This document shows positions 9,853 through 20,424 of a DNA stretch of 64,000 nucleotides, one piece after another (the stretch's first letter is position 1; each line of letters opens with the position of its first letter). The notes under the pieces were generated by a model. The model had not been told where the DNA came from and searched no databases. It saw only the letters and a list, made by a program, of their open reading frames with translations. The translations under genes were made by a program, and so were the position numbers. The stretch covers positions 62,001 through 126,000 of the forward strand of contig JAJDAY010000030.1 of assembly GCA_029261655.1 (NCBI GenBank), written 5' to 3'. This DNA is from Nitrospinaceae bacterium (GTDB lineage Bacteria; Nitrospinota; Nitrospinia; Nitrospinales; VA-1).

Positions 9853-11382
9853 ATGAGGATTGGGATGTTTTTTCTGGATTTTGGGTCCCTCTGGGTCCTT
9901 GCATACCTGCTGGTGGGAAGGTTGCAAGTGATTCCCTCTATCGCCGAAAAGGTAGCCCTTGCCTTTGCCTGGGCTTTGGGTTTAAAAAGCCTGGTTATTT
10001 ATGCGCTGGTGATTTTGGGCCTGACCGGGAGTCTTTGGGTTCCATTGGCAGTGAGCCTTGGCGCTCTTGTTGTCGCGGTTGTTTTTCGATGTCGGCCCTC
10101 CTCTCATTCGATTACCCAAACGCACCCCGAAGATAAAACCCCCTTCCTGATTTTGATGACGATTCTGATCCTGGGAATTTTATTTTGTTTTAGTTTAGCT
10201 TGCGCCTTTTATTTCCCCATCACCGAAGCGGACGGAATCTGGTATCACATCCGGGGAATGGTTTTTTTGCAAGAAGCCGGATTCGATTCAGAGACCGTTG
10301 TCTCCCAGTTTCGCCAATATCCGCCTTTCATGTCGTTGCTGTTTGCCTGTTTAATGTCGTTTGGGGTGGACCCTGTAAAGATAATTTTTCCTTTCATCTA
10401 CTTATGCCTGCTGGTCATTTTTTATTGCCGAATTTTAGCGGTTACGGAAAGCCATAAGATCGCGGGCGGGTTCACCCTCATTCTTGGGACCACGCCTTAT
10501 GTTTGGTGGCACAGTTTTTTACCCTTCCTTGATCTCACGACGGGTTTTTATTATTCCATCGGCGCCTTGTACTGGTTTGCCCTGATTCAAACTATTTTGA
10601 GCGCAAAACAGGATAAGGAAACCTCGAATCCCTCCACATGGGCCTTTCTAAGCGGAACCTTATTCGGGCTTGCAGCCTGGAGTCGGCTGGAATTTCTTCT
10701 CTACAACGCGATCCCCGTTTTACTTTTGATTTATGTTCTGGATCGAAACGACACCTTCAATAAAAAGCAGAAAAATAAAATCCTGCTTTGTCTGGCCGTT
10801 CCCTCACTGATTTTTTCCACCCTGTGGTTTTTGACGCTGGCCGGGTTTGATTCCCCCGTAGAAAAGCGGGTCCTCGCGGTCGGTTTGGCAGGGATGGGGA
10901 TGTGGCTACTGGTTCTGGCAAATTTAAAATGGAACTTTCATTTACATAAAACGCGATTGATTGGAATAGGAGTTTTGGCGGTGGTTGGGTATTTGGCGTT
11001 GATGCTGACAGGAGGCCCGCAATCGGTATCCCTTGGCAAAGCCTTTTCCATCACCTTGATCCGGTCGATCAGCGTGCATGCTTTTTATTCATGCACCCTT
11101 TTCCTTGGGATATTTTTGTTATTTGAGAAATTTAAAAACCGGTCCGAACCCGAAAAACTGCTGGGCTGGTTTCTCCTATTTTATCCGCTGGTGCATTTTT
11201 TGATCTTCTCTTATTCCGAACCGAAATGGACAGACCTTTCCACCTATATAGAAGTCCTGCTGATTCACCCCGGACATTCGATCAATCTGTCAGACACGCG
11301 CGGGATGCTGGCGTTTTATCCGATCCTGATATTTTTTATTTCCGGGTTGCCATTGATAAGGAGGAGTTTCAGAAATGCGTGA
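9853..11382 (+). CDS. Polytopic membrane protein, glycosyltransferase-like
   Basis: In-frame ATG at 9853 (MRIGMFFLDFGSLWVLAYLL) is a more likely start than the 9652 start in the ORF track; many TM segments. Confidence 0.65.
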   Translation: MRIGMFFLDFGSLWVLAYLLVGRLQVIPSIAEKVALAFAWALGLKSLVIYALVILGLTGSLWVPLAVSLGALVVAVVFRCRPSSHSITQTHPEDKTPFLILMTILILGILFCFSLACAFYFPITEADGIWYHIRGMVFLQEAGFDSETVVSQFRQYPPFMSLLFACLMSFGVDPVKIIFPFIYLCLLVIFYCRILAVTESHKIAGGFTLILGTTPYVWWHSFLPFLDLTTGFYYSIGALYWFALIQTILSAKQDKETSNPSTWAFLSGTLFGLAAWSRLEFLLYNAIPVLLLIYVLDRNDTFNKKQKNKILLCLAVPSLIFSTLWFLTLAGFDSPVEKRVLAVGLAGMGMWLLVLANLKWNFHLHKTRLIGIGVLAVVGYLALMLTGGPQSVSLGKAFSITLIRSISVHAFYSCTLFLGIFLLFEKFKNRSEPEKLLGWFLLFYPLVHFLIFSYSEPKWTDLSTYIEVLLIHPGHSINLSDTRGMLAFYPILIFFISGLPLIRRSFRNA

Positions 11383-11845
11383 TGGACGGTGGGTGCGGAC
11401 AATCGTGGCGGGCATTGTGATCGGCAACCTCATCGTTCTTGCCAAATTTTTCATGGTCCCCAGGATGCAGTTTTTCCCAGCGCATACCGGTCTCACCCGG
11501 CAATTGACGGAAACCCCAGGTCCACAGGACATGCCCAACCAGCTAGGCAAGACCTATGCGGTGGCCAACCGGATTCAAGAATTGACTCCAATTGAGGCGA
11601 CTGTTTTTGTGCCTCCGGGAGACAGGCTGGACGGATCGTTTCGTTCGGCTGTGACCCAGGTTCTTTATCCCCGGAAAATAATTTTCGGAGAGAATGAAAA
11701 CTTTAAAGGCGAGTTGAAAAAAGGTTTCAAGAATGAAGCCGCTTATTTCGTTTATTCTCCAGAATGGCAACCTGATTTTTGCGAAGAGCCGTCGCGTGTC
11801 GAACTGACGAATTTCGGATTTGGCATGTGCCGTCTGGCCCGGTAA
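11375..11845 (+). CDS. Hypothetical protein, N-terminal TM segment, translationally coupled to the upstream membrane protein
   Basis: Overlaps upstream ORF by 8 nt; MRDGRWVRTIVAGIVIGNLIVLAKFF. Confidence 0.6.
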   Translation: MRDGRWVRTIVAGIVIGNLIVLAKFFMVPRMQFFPAHTGLTRQLTETPGPQDMPNQLGKTYAVANRIQELTPIEATVFVPPGDRLDGSFRSAVTQVLYPRKIIFGENENFKGELKKGFKNEAAYFVYSPEWQPDFCEEPSRVELTNFGFGMCRLAR

Positions 11846-11857
11846 AGCAGGAAAGGG

Positions 11858-12793
11858 TCAGGTTTTATCCACTTGAGAAGGTGAAGGGACCAGGAGATTT
11901 TTAAAATAAAGTGTGAAAAACAGGGTCAGAAAAAATACGAAAACCCGATCGAGAGTCGTGGCCAGCAATCCTTCATTGAATCCCGTTCCCGCAAGTTCCG
12001 ATAATAAACCGACGGCGATCTCTCGGGTGCCAATATCGCTTTGAAACAGGGGAAGGGCAGAAACAAATATCATCACGGTGGTGAATAAGAAACAATGCAC
12101 CAGCGGAACCTCCAGATGCAAAACCTTGCAGGCGACGAAAAATCGAAGAGACGTCAGCACGATCAACGCAATATTATGGGCGCATAAGGTTAAGAAAAGG
12201 CGTCGATCTTTCAGGATACGGCTGAGCGCGTCCACCGCTCGAATCAGAGCGTCCAAAGCTTTGTGGTTTTGCCTCTTGAACCTGGGAGCAAATTGAATGG
12301 CAAGAAAAAGCACAAGGACGAGAAATAGATAAGCCAGGGCGACCCAGTGAAAATCATTCACCGTCACTGTCATCAGGTAAAAACTGATGACGCATCCCAA
12401 ACCTCCGCTCATGAAAAACAGGATCAACTGATCCGCCCCCAGAGATCCCAGAAAGGACATGTAACTAAAGTCGTGTTTTCTTTTTAAATAATTGGATGCC
12501 GCGAGGGAACCCGCCTTGAAAAAGATATTGTTCAGGGTGGTGGTGATCGACGACAAGCCAAACCATTCTCTGGCTGAAAGTTTCAATGAAAAAAAACGGG
12601 TCAGTTGATTTAATTTTGAGCCGTTCAAGGTGACGGAAAGCACGACCAGAAAAAAAATAACGCCGAATTGGGCTATGGAAATTTCGCGGACAATGACCAA
12701 CTGGTCTTTGTACCGGCCCAGGAAAAATATAAAAACTCCCAGTAGAGTCAGGGTGATTAGATACTTGATGGTTTTTAGCAAGGAAAGAGACAC
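11858..12793 (-). CDS. Lysylphosphatidylglycerol synthase TM region/UPF0104-like flippase family membrane protein
   Basis: 311 aa polytopic; GSKLNQLTRFFSLKLSAREWFGLSSITTTLNNIF...SDIGTREIA pattern seen in the UPF0104 family. Confidence 0.65.
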   Translation of the reverse strand: MSLSLLKTIKYLITLTLLGVFIFFLGRYKDQLVIVREISIAQFGVIFFLVVLSVTLNGSKLNQLTRFFSLKLSAREWFGLSSITTTLNNIFFKAGSLAASNYLKRKHDFSYMSFLGSLGADQLILFFMSGGLGCVISFYLMTVTVNDFHWVALAYLFLVLVLFLAIQFAPRFKRQNHKALDALIRAVDALSRILKDRRLFLTLCAHNIALIVLTSLRFFVACKVLHLEVPLVHCFLFTTVMIFVSALPLFQSDIGTREIAVGLLSELAGTGFNEGLLATTLDRVFVFFLTLFFTLYFKNLLVPSPSQVDKT

Positions 12794-12847
12794 TTGTTCA
12801 TTTGGGTGCAGGGGGTTTAAGGTTTTTTCTTTGGTAAAAGCCGCACG

Positions 12848-14131
12848 TCAGGGAGTAGTGCTGATGATCTGACCGTAGGTTTTAAGAAACCGTTCGGCAA
12901 TTGTTTCCCAGGAGTATTCTTTTTTCGCCAGTCTCAGGCCATTCATAGCCAGGTTGTTTCTGAGTTCCTGATTTTCCAGAAGGAGCAGGGTTTTCTCCGC
13001 AATGGCTTCTGGGTTTTTTGAGGGCATCAGCAATCCTGTCTCCATATCGCGGACGACATCCCGGACACCGCCGACGTCAGAGGCAATGACCGCGGTTCCA
13101 GACGCCATGGCTTCCAGGAAAACCACTCCCTGGCCCTCTGTGTCGCCGCTTTGGGTCACCACCGAGGGGCCGATGAAGATATCCGCCGTCGCAAAGTATT
13201 GCGCCAGTTCATCGCCTGTTTTGCTTCCCGGTAGCAAAATGGAGTTTTCCAAATTCAATTCTTTAATGAGCCTCTGCAACTCTTCTTTCTGAGGACCGAA
13301 GCCCACGATCACCAACTTGACCTGAGGTTTTTTCTCAAGTATCCGGGGCATGGCCTGGATGAGATATTTAAAACCTTTTTTCTCGGCGAACCGGCCAACC
13401 GCAAGCAGAAAGGAATCCTGAATATTTAAATGTTCTTTAATTTTTTGGTTGTTTTTTTCGGGTTGGAAAAGCCGGGTATCGACTCCCATTGGGATGACTT
13501 GCAGGGGTGCATTGGCGCGAATGCTGTGGACCGCCTGTCCGGTGGGTCCGCTGTTCACGGTACATTGTTTGGCCCGTTTCAGGGCATAGTTGCTACAAAG
13601 GCGAATGAACAGGTTTTTTCTAAAGGAATAAACGTCGCCCCCATGCGCAGTCAACAGATAAGGGATGTTGGAAAAGGCGTTGAGAAGGGCTACGAAGAAC
13701 CCCTGGGGAATGATCCAGTGACAATGAATGAAATTGATTTTATATTTTCGTACTGTTAGCCAAATGTGAAAACATTGAGCGACTAAAAAAAAAGGCAGTT
13801 GCAAACGCGCCAGCCATTTGGTTTTGAGTTTTGGAAGGATGCCGCCTTCATAACAAAGCATCTGCAGGCGTTTTGGAAAAAAATAAGGGAACCGCAGAAT
13901 TCTCACACCCTCGATTTCTTCTTCCATCTTCGCGCCCGGTGCGTGCGGGGCCAAAACCCGCAAAGATACTTTTTCGGCCAGCTGTTTGGTGAGGTCAAAA
14001 ATAAACCGGGGTTCTGTGTCGTTTTCCCAGCGCGGAAAGGTGGTGGCGAGAACCAGCACGCGAAGTTCCTTCAGGTTTTTTGTGGTTTCCGGGGTGACGG
14101 CGGAATTTTCAGTTTCAGCAAGGGTTTGCAT
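12848..14131 (-). CDS. Family 4 glycosyltransferase
   Basis: HGGDVYSFRKN...AVGRFAEKKGFKYLIQAMP...GVVFLEAMASGTAVIASDVGGVRDVV; GT4 signature. Confidence 0.93.
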   Translation of the reverse strand: MQTLAETENSAVTPETTKNLKELRVLVLATTFPRWENDTEPRFIFDLTKQLAEKVSLRVLAPHAPGAKMEEEIEGVRILRFPYFFPKRLQMLCYEGGILPKLKTKWLARLQLPFFLVAQCFHIWLTVRKYKINFIHCHWIIPQGFFVALLNAFSNIPYLLTAHGGDVYSFRKNLFIRLCSNYALKRAKQCTVNSGPTGQAVHSIRANAPLQVIPMGVDTRLFQPEKNNQKIKEHLNIQDSFLLAVGRFAEKKGFKYLIQAMPRILEKKPQVKLVIVGFGPQKEELQRLIKELNLENSILLPGSKTGDELAQYFATADIFIGPSVVTQSGDTEGQGVVFLEAMASGTAVIASDVGGVRDVVRDMETGLLMPSKNPEAIAEKTLLLLENQELRNNLAMNGLRLAKKEYSWETIAERFLKTYGQIISTTP

Positions 14132-14135
14132 GAGA

Positions 14136-15077
14136 TCAATCTTTGATTTCTGCTTTTTTTATTCTGACCTGAATGTCTTCCAGAAGCTGTCGGTTGATGG
14201 CGATCAGTTCCGCCACGATTCCCATCATGATGATCTGGAAGCCGACGATCAAAAGAATAGCGGATAAAATGAGGGATTGAATATGGCCTTCCGTCTGCCC
14301 TTGAAGAAAAAAATACAGGTAGCGGCATCCGATCAGAAACCCGGCGGTAAAAGTCAGGCCCCCCGTCCATGTAAAAACTTTAAGAGGTTTGTACATGGAA
14401 TAGACTTTGACGATGGTCACGAACGTTCTCTGCAAATAAGTACGGATATTTGGAAACAGACGGGACTCTCTGGTCTTTTGGTTTGTTTGTACGGGTACGT
14501 GAGCAATAGCCAGATTTTTTTTCCCGGCGCTGATGATGGTTTCTACCGTATAAGTGAAATCCGAAATGACATTGAGTTGCAGAGCCGCTTCTTTAGAATA
14601 GGCGCGGAAGCCGCTGGTGGCGTCCGGGACACGGGTTCCGGAAAGCTGACGCACCGCCCAGCTCCCGGTTTTTTGCAGAAAAATTTTTAACGGCGAAAAA
14701 TGCCGGATCGTTTCCACCTGGCGGTCGCCGATGACGATGTCGGCGCTTCCGTTAAGAATCGGTCGAATCAAATCCGAGATGGCTCCTGCATCGTATTGAT
14801 TGTCTGCGTCGGTATTGACGATGATATCCGCGCCCTGTTTCAATGCGTGGTCGATGCCGTAGATAAAGGCCTTGGCCAACCCCTTGTTGTTGGTCAACTG
14901 CAGGATGTGATCGACATTCTGGTTGCGGGCGACTTCCACCGTTTTGTCGGTACTGCCGTCGTCGATCACCAGAGTTTCGATGCTGTCGATTCCCTCGATT
15001 TTTCGGGGCAGATCGCCCAGGGTTTCGGCGAGGGTGTTTTCTTCATTCAAACAGGGGATCTGAATAATCAGTTTCAC
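14136..15077 (-). CDS. Family 2 glycosyltransferase, dolichol-phosphate mannosyltransferase-like, with C-terminal TM helices
   Basis: IIQIPCLNEENTLAETLGDL...VIDDGSTDKT...NTDADNQYD. Confidence 0.92.
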   Translation of the reverse strand: MKLIIQIPCLNEENTLAETLGDLPRKIEGIDSIETLVIDDGSTDKTVEVARNQNVDHILQLTNNKGLAKAFIYGIDHALKQGADIIVNTDADNQYDAGAISDLIRPILNGSADIVIGDRQVETIRHFSPLKIFLQKTGSWAVRQLSGTRVPDATSGFRAYSKEAALQLNVISDFTYTVETIISAGKKNLAIAHVPVQTNQKTRESRLFPNIRTYLQRTFVTIVKVYSMYKPLKVFTWTGGLTFTAGFLIGCRYLYFFLQGQTEGHIQSLILSAILLIVGFQIIMMGIVAELIAINRQLLEDIQVRIKKAEIKD

Positions 15078-15093
15078 GGCGGCGGCGGTCGGG

Positions 15094-16803
15094 TTACAGG
15101 GTGGAAGGGGTTAAATTCATGCGTTGGTAAATGATGACCTTTTTGTCAGCGGTGGTGAATTCCGGTGAACGGAAGCGACGCAATTGTATGTCGTAAGCAT
15201 TATTGTTGCGCAATGCCGGCGTTGCCAGCGGAATGGCCCGGTAAGGATTGTCCCGAAGCAGGGTTTTTAAGGTGCTCTTTACCGGGGTCGACCCGGCGTC
15301 CAGAAGTCTTTGATCCCCCCTCAACACAATCCAGTCCGGCGGGTGGTCGCTGTTCAGCGTTTCATTGGCGAACATTTTCATCCCGGTGTAATAAGCCAGG
15401 GACTCAGGCTCGTTGTCAATATAGCATGTTTGCCCTTCGTTCCCATGCGTTTTGAAAAATTCCACGATTTTATCCAGAGGACCCTGATAAGGATGAGTGA
15501 TCTGGTACAGGTGTTCGTAAAAAACCGAAACCAGGCGAACCTCTCTAAAAAATGTTTGGGACGCATAGTTCAGGTACACGCTTTGAAAATCCGTCATGAT
15601 AGCCCGTTGTTGCATAAAAAATTTTAATGGGAGCAGGGGGGCGACATGAAGCAGGTTGCTGAAAATCAAGGTTCCCGTCAAAACGCTGGCCGCCCAGAAA
15701 TTTTTCTTAAAAAACAATGTCAGAATCATCGCCAGCAAAATGGAGAGTAAGGGGAAGGCGGATGAAATATAGTGTTGCATGGGTATGGAATGCGGCGAGG
15801 ACGCGACCAGCAGGGTCAGGGTGCAGATGAGCAGAAGTTGTATTTCCAACCTGAGAGGGCGAAGTGGCTTGAGAAATAAAATCGGGAGCAACAGGAAGGG
15901 AAAAATATAGTTGTTCAATTGAAACAGGTAGCCCGCAAAGTGTTTGAACAAACCGACACTGGAAGTGTCGATCAGGTCACTGGTGTCCACATAGAATTGG
16001 CTGATATTAGAAAAAACAGGCGCTATCGCGATCATCCACGGCAAAGTGAAGATTCCGATAATGAGGGCGCACCGGGGAACCAGACGCGCGTTTTCCGGGC
16101 GGATTTTTTTTCGGTGCAGGAAAAAATGGATGAGGACGCCGAGAAGGATTCCCGCAAAGGCGACATACATCGAATGAAAAAATAAAATGGCGACGATGAT
16201 GAAGGGAGATGATTTCCACGGCTTGTCTGCAAAAATCCGGAGATAGAAATATATCAGAAGGATGGTCAATAAAACGGGAAGCCCTATATAGCGGGCGGTG
16301 CGAAAATAAATAAGGGCCGGGACGGATGAAGATAATAATAAGGCGGCAAGAAAAGCGGTGACTTTATTTTCCGTCAGTTTGAGGGTCATAAAATAAAGCG
16401 CGCTGATGGACAGCACCCCGACCAGGGCAAAGGGCAATCTCGCGGCAAAGGTGGTGTGCCCCAAAACACCCACCGATAACGCTTGCAGGTAGTAGGGGAG
16501 CCAGGTGCGGTAAATGAAGAGGCCATCGTAAATGTCCGCAAAAAGCATGGTGGCGTTGATCCCGTCTGAGTGCATGGGCACGCCGTACTGAAGAATCGTT
16601 GTGCTGACGAAGGTGTCCATGCCTTCGTCTACCTGCAGAGACCCGTCTTCAAGGCCTAAAAAAATCAATAGAAAGGAATAGGGGAAAAGGAACAGCAAGC
16701 CCGTGTGACTTGCGGCAAATGTTCGGATGGAGAATCCCATAAAACGTGGGGTGAAGGGTTGAGGAGGAACGGACAGCAATAATTTTTTTGAATTATACGC
16801 CAC
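15094..16803 (-). CDS. GT39-like (dolichyl-phosphate-mannose/ArnT type) membrane glycosyltransferase
   Basis: QVDEGMDTFVSTTILQYGVPMHSDGIN...YLQALSVGVLGHTTFAARLPFALVGVLSI; ArnT/PMT-like N-terminus. Start could be the internal ATG near 16743. Confidence 0.75.
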   Translation of the reverse strand: MAYNSKKLLLSVPPQPFTPRFMGFSIRTFAASHTGLLFLFPYSFLLIFLGLEDGSLQVDEGMDTFVSTTILQYGVPMHSDGINATMLFADIYDGLFIYRTWLPYYLQALSVGVLGHTTFAARLPFALVGVLSISALYFMTLKLTENKVTAFLAALLLSSSVPALIYFRTARYIGLPVLLTILLIYFYLRIFADKPWKSSPFIIVAILFFHSMYVAFAGILLGVLIHFFLHRKKIRPENARLVPRCALIIGIFTLPWMIAIAPVFSNISQFYVDTSDLIDTSSVGLFKHFAGYLFQLNNYIFPFLLLPILFLKPLRPLRLEIQLLLICTLTLLVASSPHSIPMQHYISSAFPLLSILLAMILTLFFKKNFWAASVLTGTLIFSNLLHVAPLLPLKFFMQQRAIMTDFQSVYLNYASQTFFREVRLVSVFYEHLYQITHPYQGPLDKIVEFFKTHGNEGQTCYIDNEPESLAYYTGMKMFANETLNSDHPPDWIVLRGDQRLLDAGSTPVKSTLKTLLRDNPYRAIPLATPALRNNNAYDIQLRRFRSPEFTTADKKVIIYQRMNLTPSTL

Positions 16804-16806
16804 CGG

Positions 16807-17676
16807 GTGCCCCTATGTTATTATTTCCCCTGCGTCGATTGGGAACCACAGATGAACACCGGTAGACAAATTTCAGAGTTTTTGGGTCCACTCTCCCTCT
16901 TGTTTATCGGAACATTTCCTATTCATCTTTATCAAGGCAGTCGTTTGAGCGTCGAAACTCCTAACCTTTCCGTCGTGGTCCTGGCTTACCGAAGTGCCGG
17001 GACCATTGCCTCCTTTGTGGAATCCCTGATTTCGTGCCTGGAGGTGGCCGAACCCGATTGGGAATTGGTTCTGGTCGGCAATTTTTTTCCCGATACCGGC
17101 GACAAAACTCCTTGGGTGGTGGCGGATCTTGCGAAAAAAAATCCCAAGATCGTTGCCGTCACCGAAGTGAAGGAAGGGATGATGGGATGGGACATGCAAA
17201 GCGGCCTCAAAGCCGCATCGGGAAAAGTCATTGCCGTCATCGACGGGGATGGGCAGATGCCGGCTAAAGATGTGATCCGGGTTTACAAAAAACTGAAAGA
17301 AAACAATCTGGATTTTGCCAAAACCTACCGCGCCCAGCGTGACGATGGCGCCTATCGAAAAATTATTTCCACCGTTTACAACGCACTTTTTCAAGCGCTC
17401 TTTCCCGGATTGAACAGCCGGGACATCAATTCCAAACCCAAAGTGATGACTCGGTCGGCGTATTCGAAAATGGATTTGCGCTCCGATGGATGGTTCATCG
17501 ACGCTGAAATCATGATTCAGGCCCGGCGCATGCGGTTTAAAATGGATGAGGTCGAAACCGTTTTTCACAGTATCGATTCGCGCCCTTCTTTTGTGAAACC
17601 GCTGTCCATACTGGAATTTCTTGCCAACCTCGTCTGGTATCGCGTTTTGGAGTTCCTGCCGGGAAAAAAACGATGA
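16807..17676 (+). CDS. Family 2 glycosyltransferase
   Basis: LSVVVLAYRSAGTIASFVESL...VIDGDGQMPAKD; start uncertain (GTG 16807 or ATG 16852). Confidence 0.85.
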   Translation: MPLCYYFPCVDWEPQMNTGRQISEFLGPLSLLFIGTFPIHLYQGSRLSVETPNLSVVVLAYRSAGTIASFVESLISCLEVAEPDWELVLVGNFFPDTGDKTPWVVADLAKKNPKIVAVTEVKEGMMGWDMQSGLKAASGKVIAVIDGDGQMPAKDVIRVYKKLKENNLDFAKTYRAQRDDGAYRKIISTVYNALFQALFPGLNSRDINSKPKVMTRSAYSKMDLRSDGWFIDAEIMIQARRMRFKMDEVETVFHSIDSRPSFVKPLSILEFLANLVWYRVLEFLPGKKR

Positions 17677-18557
17677 ACATTCTCGTCACCGGCGCGTCCG
17701 GAAGTTTCGGGAAACAGTTGATTCCAGCTTTGATGAAGCGTGAAAATGTAAAAATCCGTGTTCTGGAACATAATTCGCCGGTTGAGTTGCCGGATATAGA
17801 ACGGACGCCGGGAGCCCTTGGCGACATCGACTCCCTGATGACGGCCACCTCCGGGATCGACACGGTGGTCCATCTTGGGGCGTTGACTCACAGCCCCAAT
17901 GGAGAAGATTATTTCAAGGTGAATGCTGAAGGGACTGAAAATCTTATTTCAGCCTGTGTCCGCAACAAAGTCACCCGGTTCTTGTACATGAGTTCCGGGG
18001 CGGCCCATCCAGTGGGAGGGGCTTATTCTGAAAGTAAATTGAAGGCGGAACATTCGGTCAAAGAGTCCGGGTTGCAATGGACGATTCTGCGCCCAAGAGA
18101 GGTCTATGGAACGGGCGGAAAAGAAGGCATCAACCAACTGATCCGCTGGGTTCGGAAATATCCCGTAATTCCGGTGGTTGGCAACGGGAGAACTTCCATG
18201 AGTCCGGTATTTTTCGACGATGTTATTTCAGCAACGACGGAAGCTGTGTTTCAGGCCGGCGCATCGGGCAACAGTTATGAATTGGCCGGGCCTGAATACA
18301 TGACATATGCGTCATTGGTGGACCGTTTGTCCGCATATTTTGGGGTTTCCCGGATGAAACTATTCCTTCCTGTTTTTTTCATGCGTGGGGTGGCGTGGTT
18401 TTTCAAGGCAGTCAAAGTAAATGCTTTGGTCCCGGATCAAATTCCACGCCTGCTGTCCGCAAAGCCGTCTGCAAAAAATTTTAAAATCCCGCTGTTGAAT
18501 TTTGATCCCCGAAAACTCGAAGAAGGACTGGAGCTTTGTCTGTCCCGTGAGGATTGA
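17673..18557 (+). CDS. NAD-dependent sugar epimerase/dehydratase
   Basis: MNILVTGASGSFGKQLIPAL Rossmann motif; ATGA overlap with previous gene. Confidence 0.9.
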   Translation: MNILVTGASGSFGKQLIPALMKRENVKIRVLEHNSPVELPDIERTPGALGDIDSLMTATSGIDTVVHLGALTHSPNGEDYFKVNAEGTENLISACVRNKVTRFLYMSSGAAHPVGGAYSESKLKAEHSVKESGLQWTILRPREVYGTGGKEGINQLIRWVRKYPVIPVVGNGRTSMSPVFFDDVISATTEAVFQAGASGNSYELAGPEYMTYASLVDRLSAYFGVSRMKLFLPVFFMRGVAWFFKAVKVNALVPDQIPRLLSAKPSAKNFKIPLLNFDPRKLEEGLELCLSRED

Positions 18558-18580
18558 AAAAAAGACTCAAGGGTCAGAGC

Positions 18581-19279
18581 TTATTTTTCTGAATCCGGAT
18601 TTTCCGCCACCAAAAGATATTGGCCGCCAAGAGGAAGCCATTCCAGCCAGGGTTCCAGAACGGTCATGAATGCCAGGGATTTTGGAAAAAAGGTGGTGAA
18701 TACGATCCGCATTTTAGAAAAACCGGTCTTTCTGCCCAGCCGCTTCGACTGCAACGGGGAAACCAGAACCGCGTCCTCGTCGAAAACGCAATCCTTGACA
18801 ATTTTTTGAGTGAAAGGATTCCAGGGATTGTGTTCCCAGAGGATGAATTTTCCCTGGCGGGTGAGCAGGGAACGCAATTCTTTGAGGATGCTCACATGTT
18901 CGGTATGGGGGATGTGATGAAAAACATTTGCCGCCAAAATTATATCGTAAGCGCCCTGTCGCCATTGTTGGGATTTCATTGCATGAAACACATCGGCTCC
19001 GTTGTTGAGAGCCTGGGCTTCCTGAACCATTTTGTCTGAGAGGTCTGTCCCTTGGTAAATCGCTTGCGGAAAAAATTTTTTAATGGGCGGGTACAGAGAA
19101 CCGGTGCCGCAACCATAGTCGAGGATTTTGATGGGTTGGCGACCAAACTCCGGGAATAGCCGGGCCAGGGTCTTTATTTTCGCGGTGGGAAAATAGCTGG
19201 TGTCAAATCCTGTGAGCTTTAAGGATTCATCCAGCAGGGTTTTATAGTCATTGGAAAATTTATCGAAAAACTGAGCCAT
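18581..19279 (-). CDS. Class I SAM-dependent methyltransferase
   Basis: IKILDYGCGTGSLYPPIKKFFPQAIYQGTDLSDKMV. Confidence 0.85.
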   Translation of the reverse strand: MAQFFDKFSNDYKTLLDESLKLTGFDTSYFPTAKIKTLARLFPEFGRQPIKILDYGCGTGSLYPPIKKFFPQAIYQGTDLSDKMVQEAQALNNGADVFHAMKSQQWRQGAYDIILAANVFHHIPHTEHVSILKELRSLLTRQGKFILWEHNPWNPFTQKIVKDCVFDEDAVLVSPLQSKRLGRKTGFSKMRIVFTTFFPKSLAFMTVLEPWLEWLPLGGQYLLVAENPDSEK

Positions 19280-19291
19280 GACCCCGGTTCG

Positions 19292-20424
19292 TCAAAAGGA
19301 ATGGTAAAGCTCCATATATTGATCCATTATCGGTTTCCAGGCAAATTTATTCCGCACCTTCTCCTGAATCTTGAGGCCCATTTTTTTCCGTTCGGAAGAA
19401 TCTCCAAGTTGTTCCAGTTTTTGCGTCAGGTTTTCAGTTTCTCCCGAAACGAGGAATCCGGTCACGCCCTCTTCGATGATTTCAGGCGCGATACCGACGC
19501 GGGTGGCGATGATCGGAATTCCATAGGAACCCGCTTCCAGAATAGGCTGGGAAAAATTTTCGTAAAGGGAAGGATAGACAAAAACATCGGCGGCGTTGTA
19601 GAAGGCGGCCAGTGCCTCAGGAGGTTTGGGACCGGCAAAGACGACGCGGTCGGTTATTTTCAGGTCGACGCACAATTTTTTCAGTTCGTCCAGATAGCCG
19701 GGTTTCGTCAGACTGCTGGTTTTTTCCTCGCCCCCGACAATCGTGAACGTGAAGGGTCTGGACAGCGCGCTCACTGCCCGCAGAATCAACTCCACCCGGC
19801 GCACCCGGGCCACCCGTCCGACAAACAGAATTTTTAAAGGCGCGTCCTCCTCCTGCGGCCTCTCAATACGTGGGAGATCGATTCCCATCGGTATGACATG
19901 CAGTTTTTTCCGGGAGATTCCAAACTCGAGGGCGTCTTCATATTCTCCTTTGGAAGATACGACGATCGCATCGGCTCTTTTTGCTGAAGTTTTCAGGGTC
20001 AACAAGTCGTAAACCCGGTAAGGAAATTTTTGAAAAGGCGAGGGCAGGTATTTTTTATAGCCTGAAAGAGATCCGTGGGTATTTAAAATGAAAGGCTTTT
20101 TATTGAGCGCGGCAAAAAAAAACCGCTGTCTGTCTGAAAATTCCGGTAGTTGTGACTGTGTAGAATATCGAAATTTTTAAAATGTTTGCAGATCCCCAAA
20201 GTGACGCAATAACGCATCAGGCGAAGATGAACAGGGAGCCTGGTGACGGCGACCCGGCCGATGGTTTCCTGTTCGGGCAGAGAGGGGGACACATCGCAGT
20301 AACTGGTCAAAACAGGGGAATGGACGCCTGCTATAGATTCCAGGCGGGTGGAAATTTGAAAGGCCTGATTGGCGGGTCCGGAGATATAGGGGAGAAAAGA
20401 TTCGATGGTGCGTAAAACGATCAA
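19292..20424 (-). pseudogene. Family 4 glycosyltransferase split by a frameshift at a 9-nt homopolymer (possible slippage gene, pseudogene or sequencing error)
   Basis: N-terminal ORF 20083-20424 (MIVLRTIESFLPYISGPANQAFQIS...HSHNYRNFQTDSGFF) and C-terminal ORF 19292-20005 (...EDVFVYPSLYENFSQPILEAGSYGIP-type GT4 motifs) differ by one frame; adding one T to T9 (plus-strand A9 at 20114-20122) gives GFFFAALNKKPFILNTHGSLSGYKKYLPSPFQKFPYRVYDLLTLKTSAKRAD with no stop. Confidence 0.85.

Noticed and set aside
11375-11845. Possible frameshifted tail of the upstream membrane protein
   Set aside because: It has its own start codon and N-terminal TM segment, and the upstream ORF ends normally; a short overlap of coupled genes is simpler.
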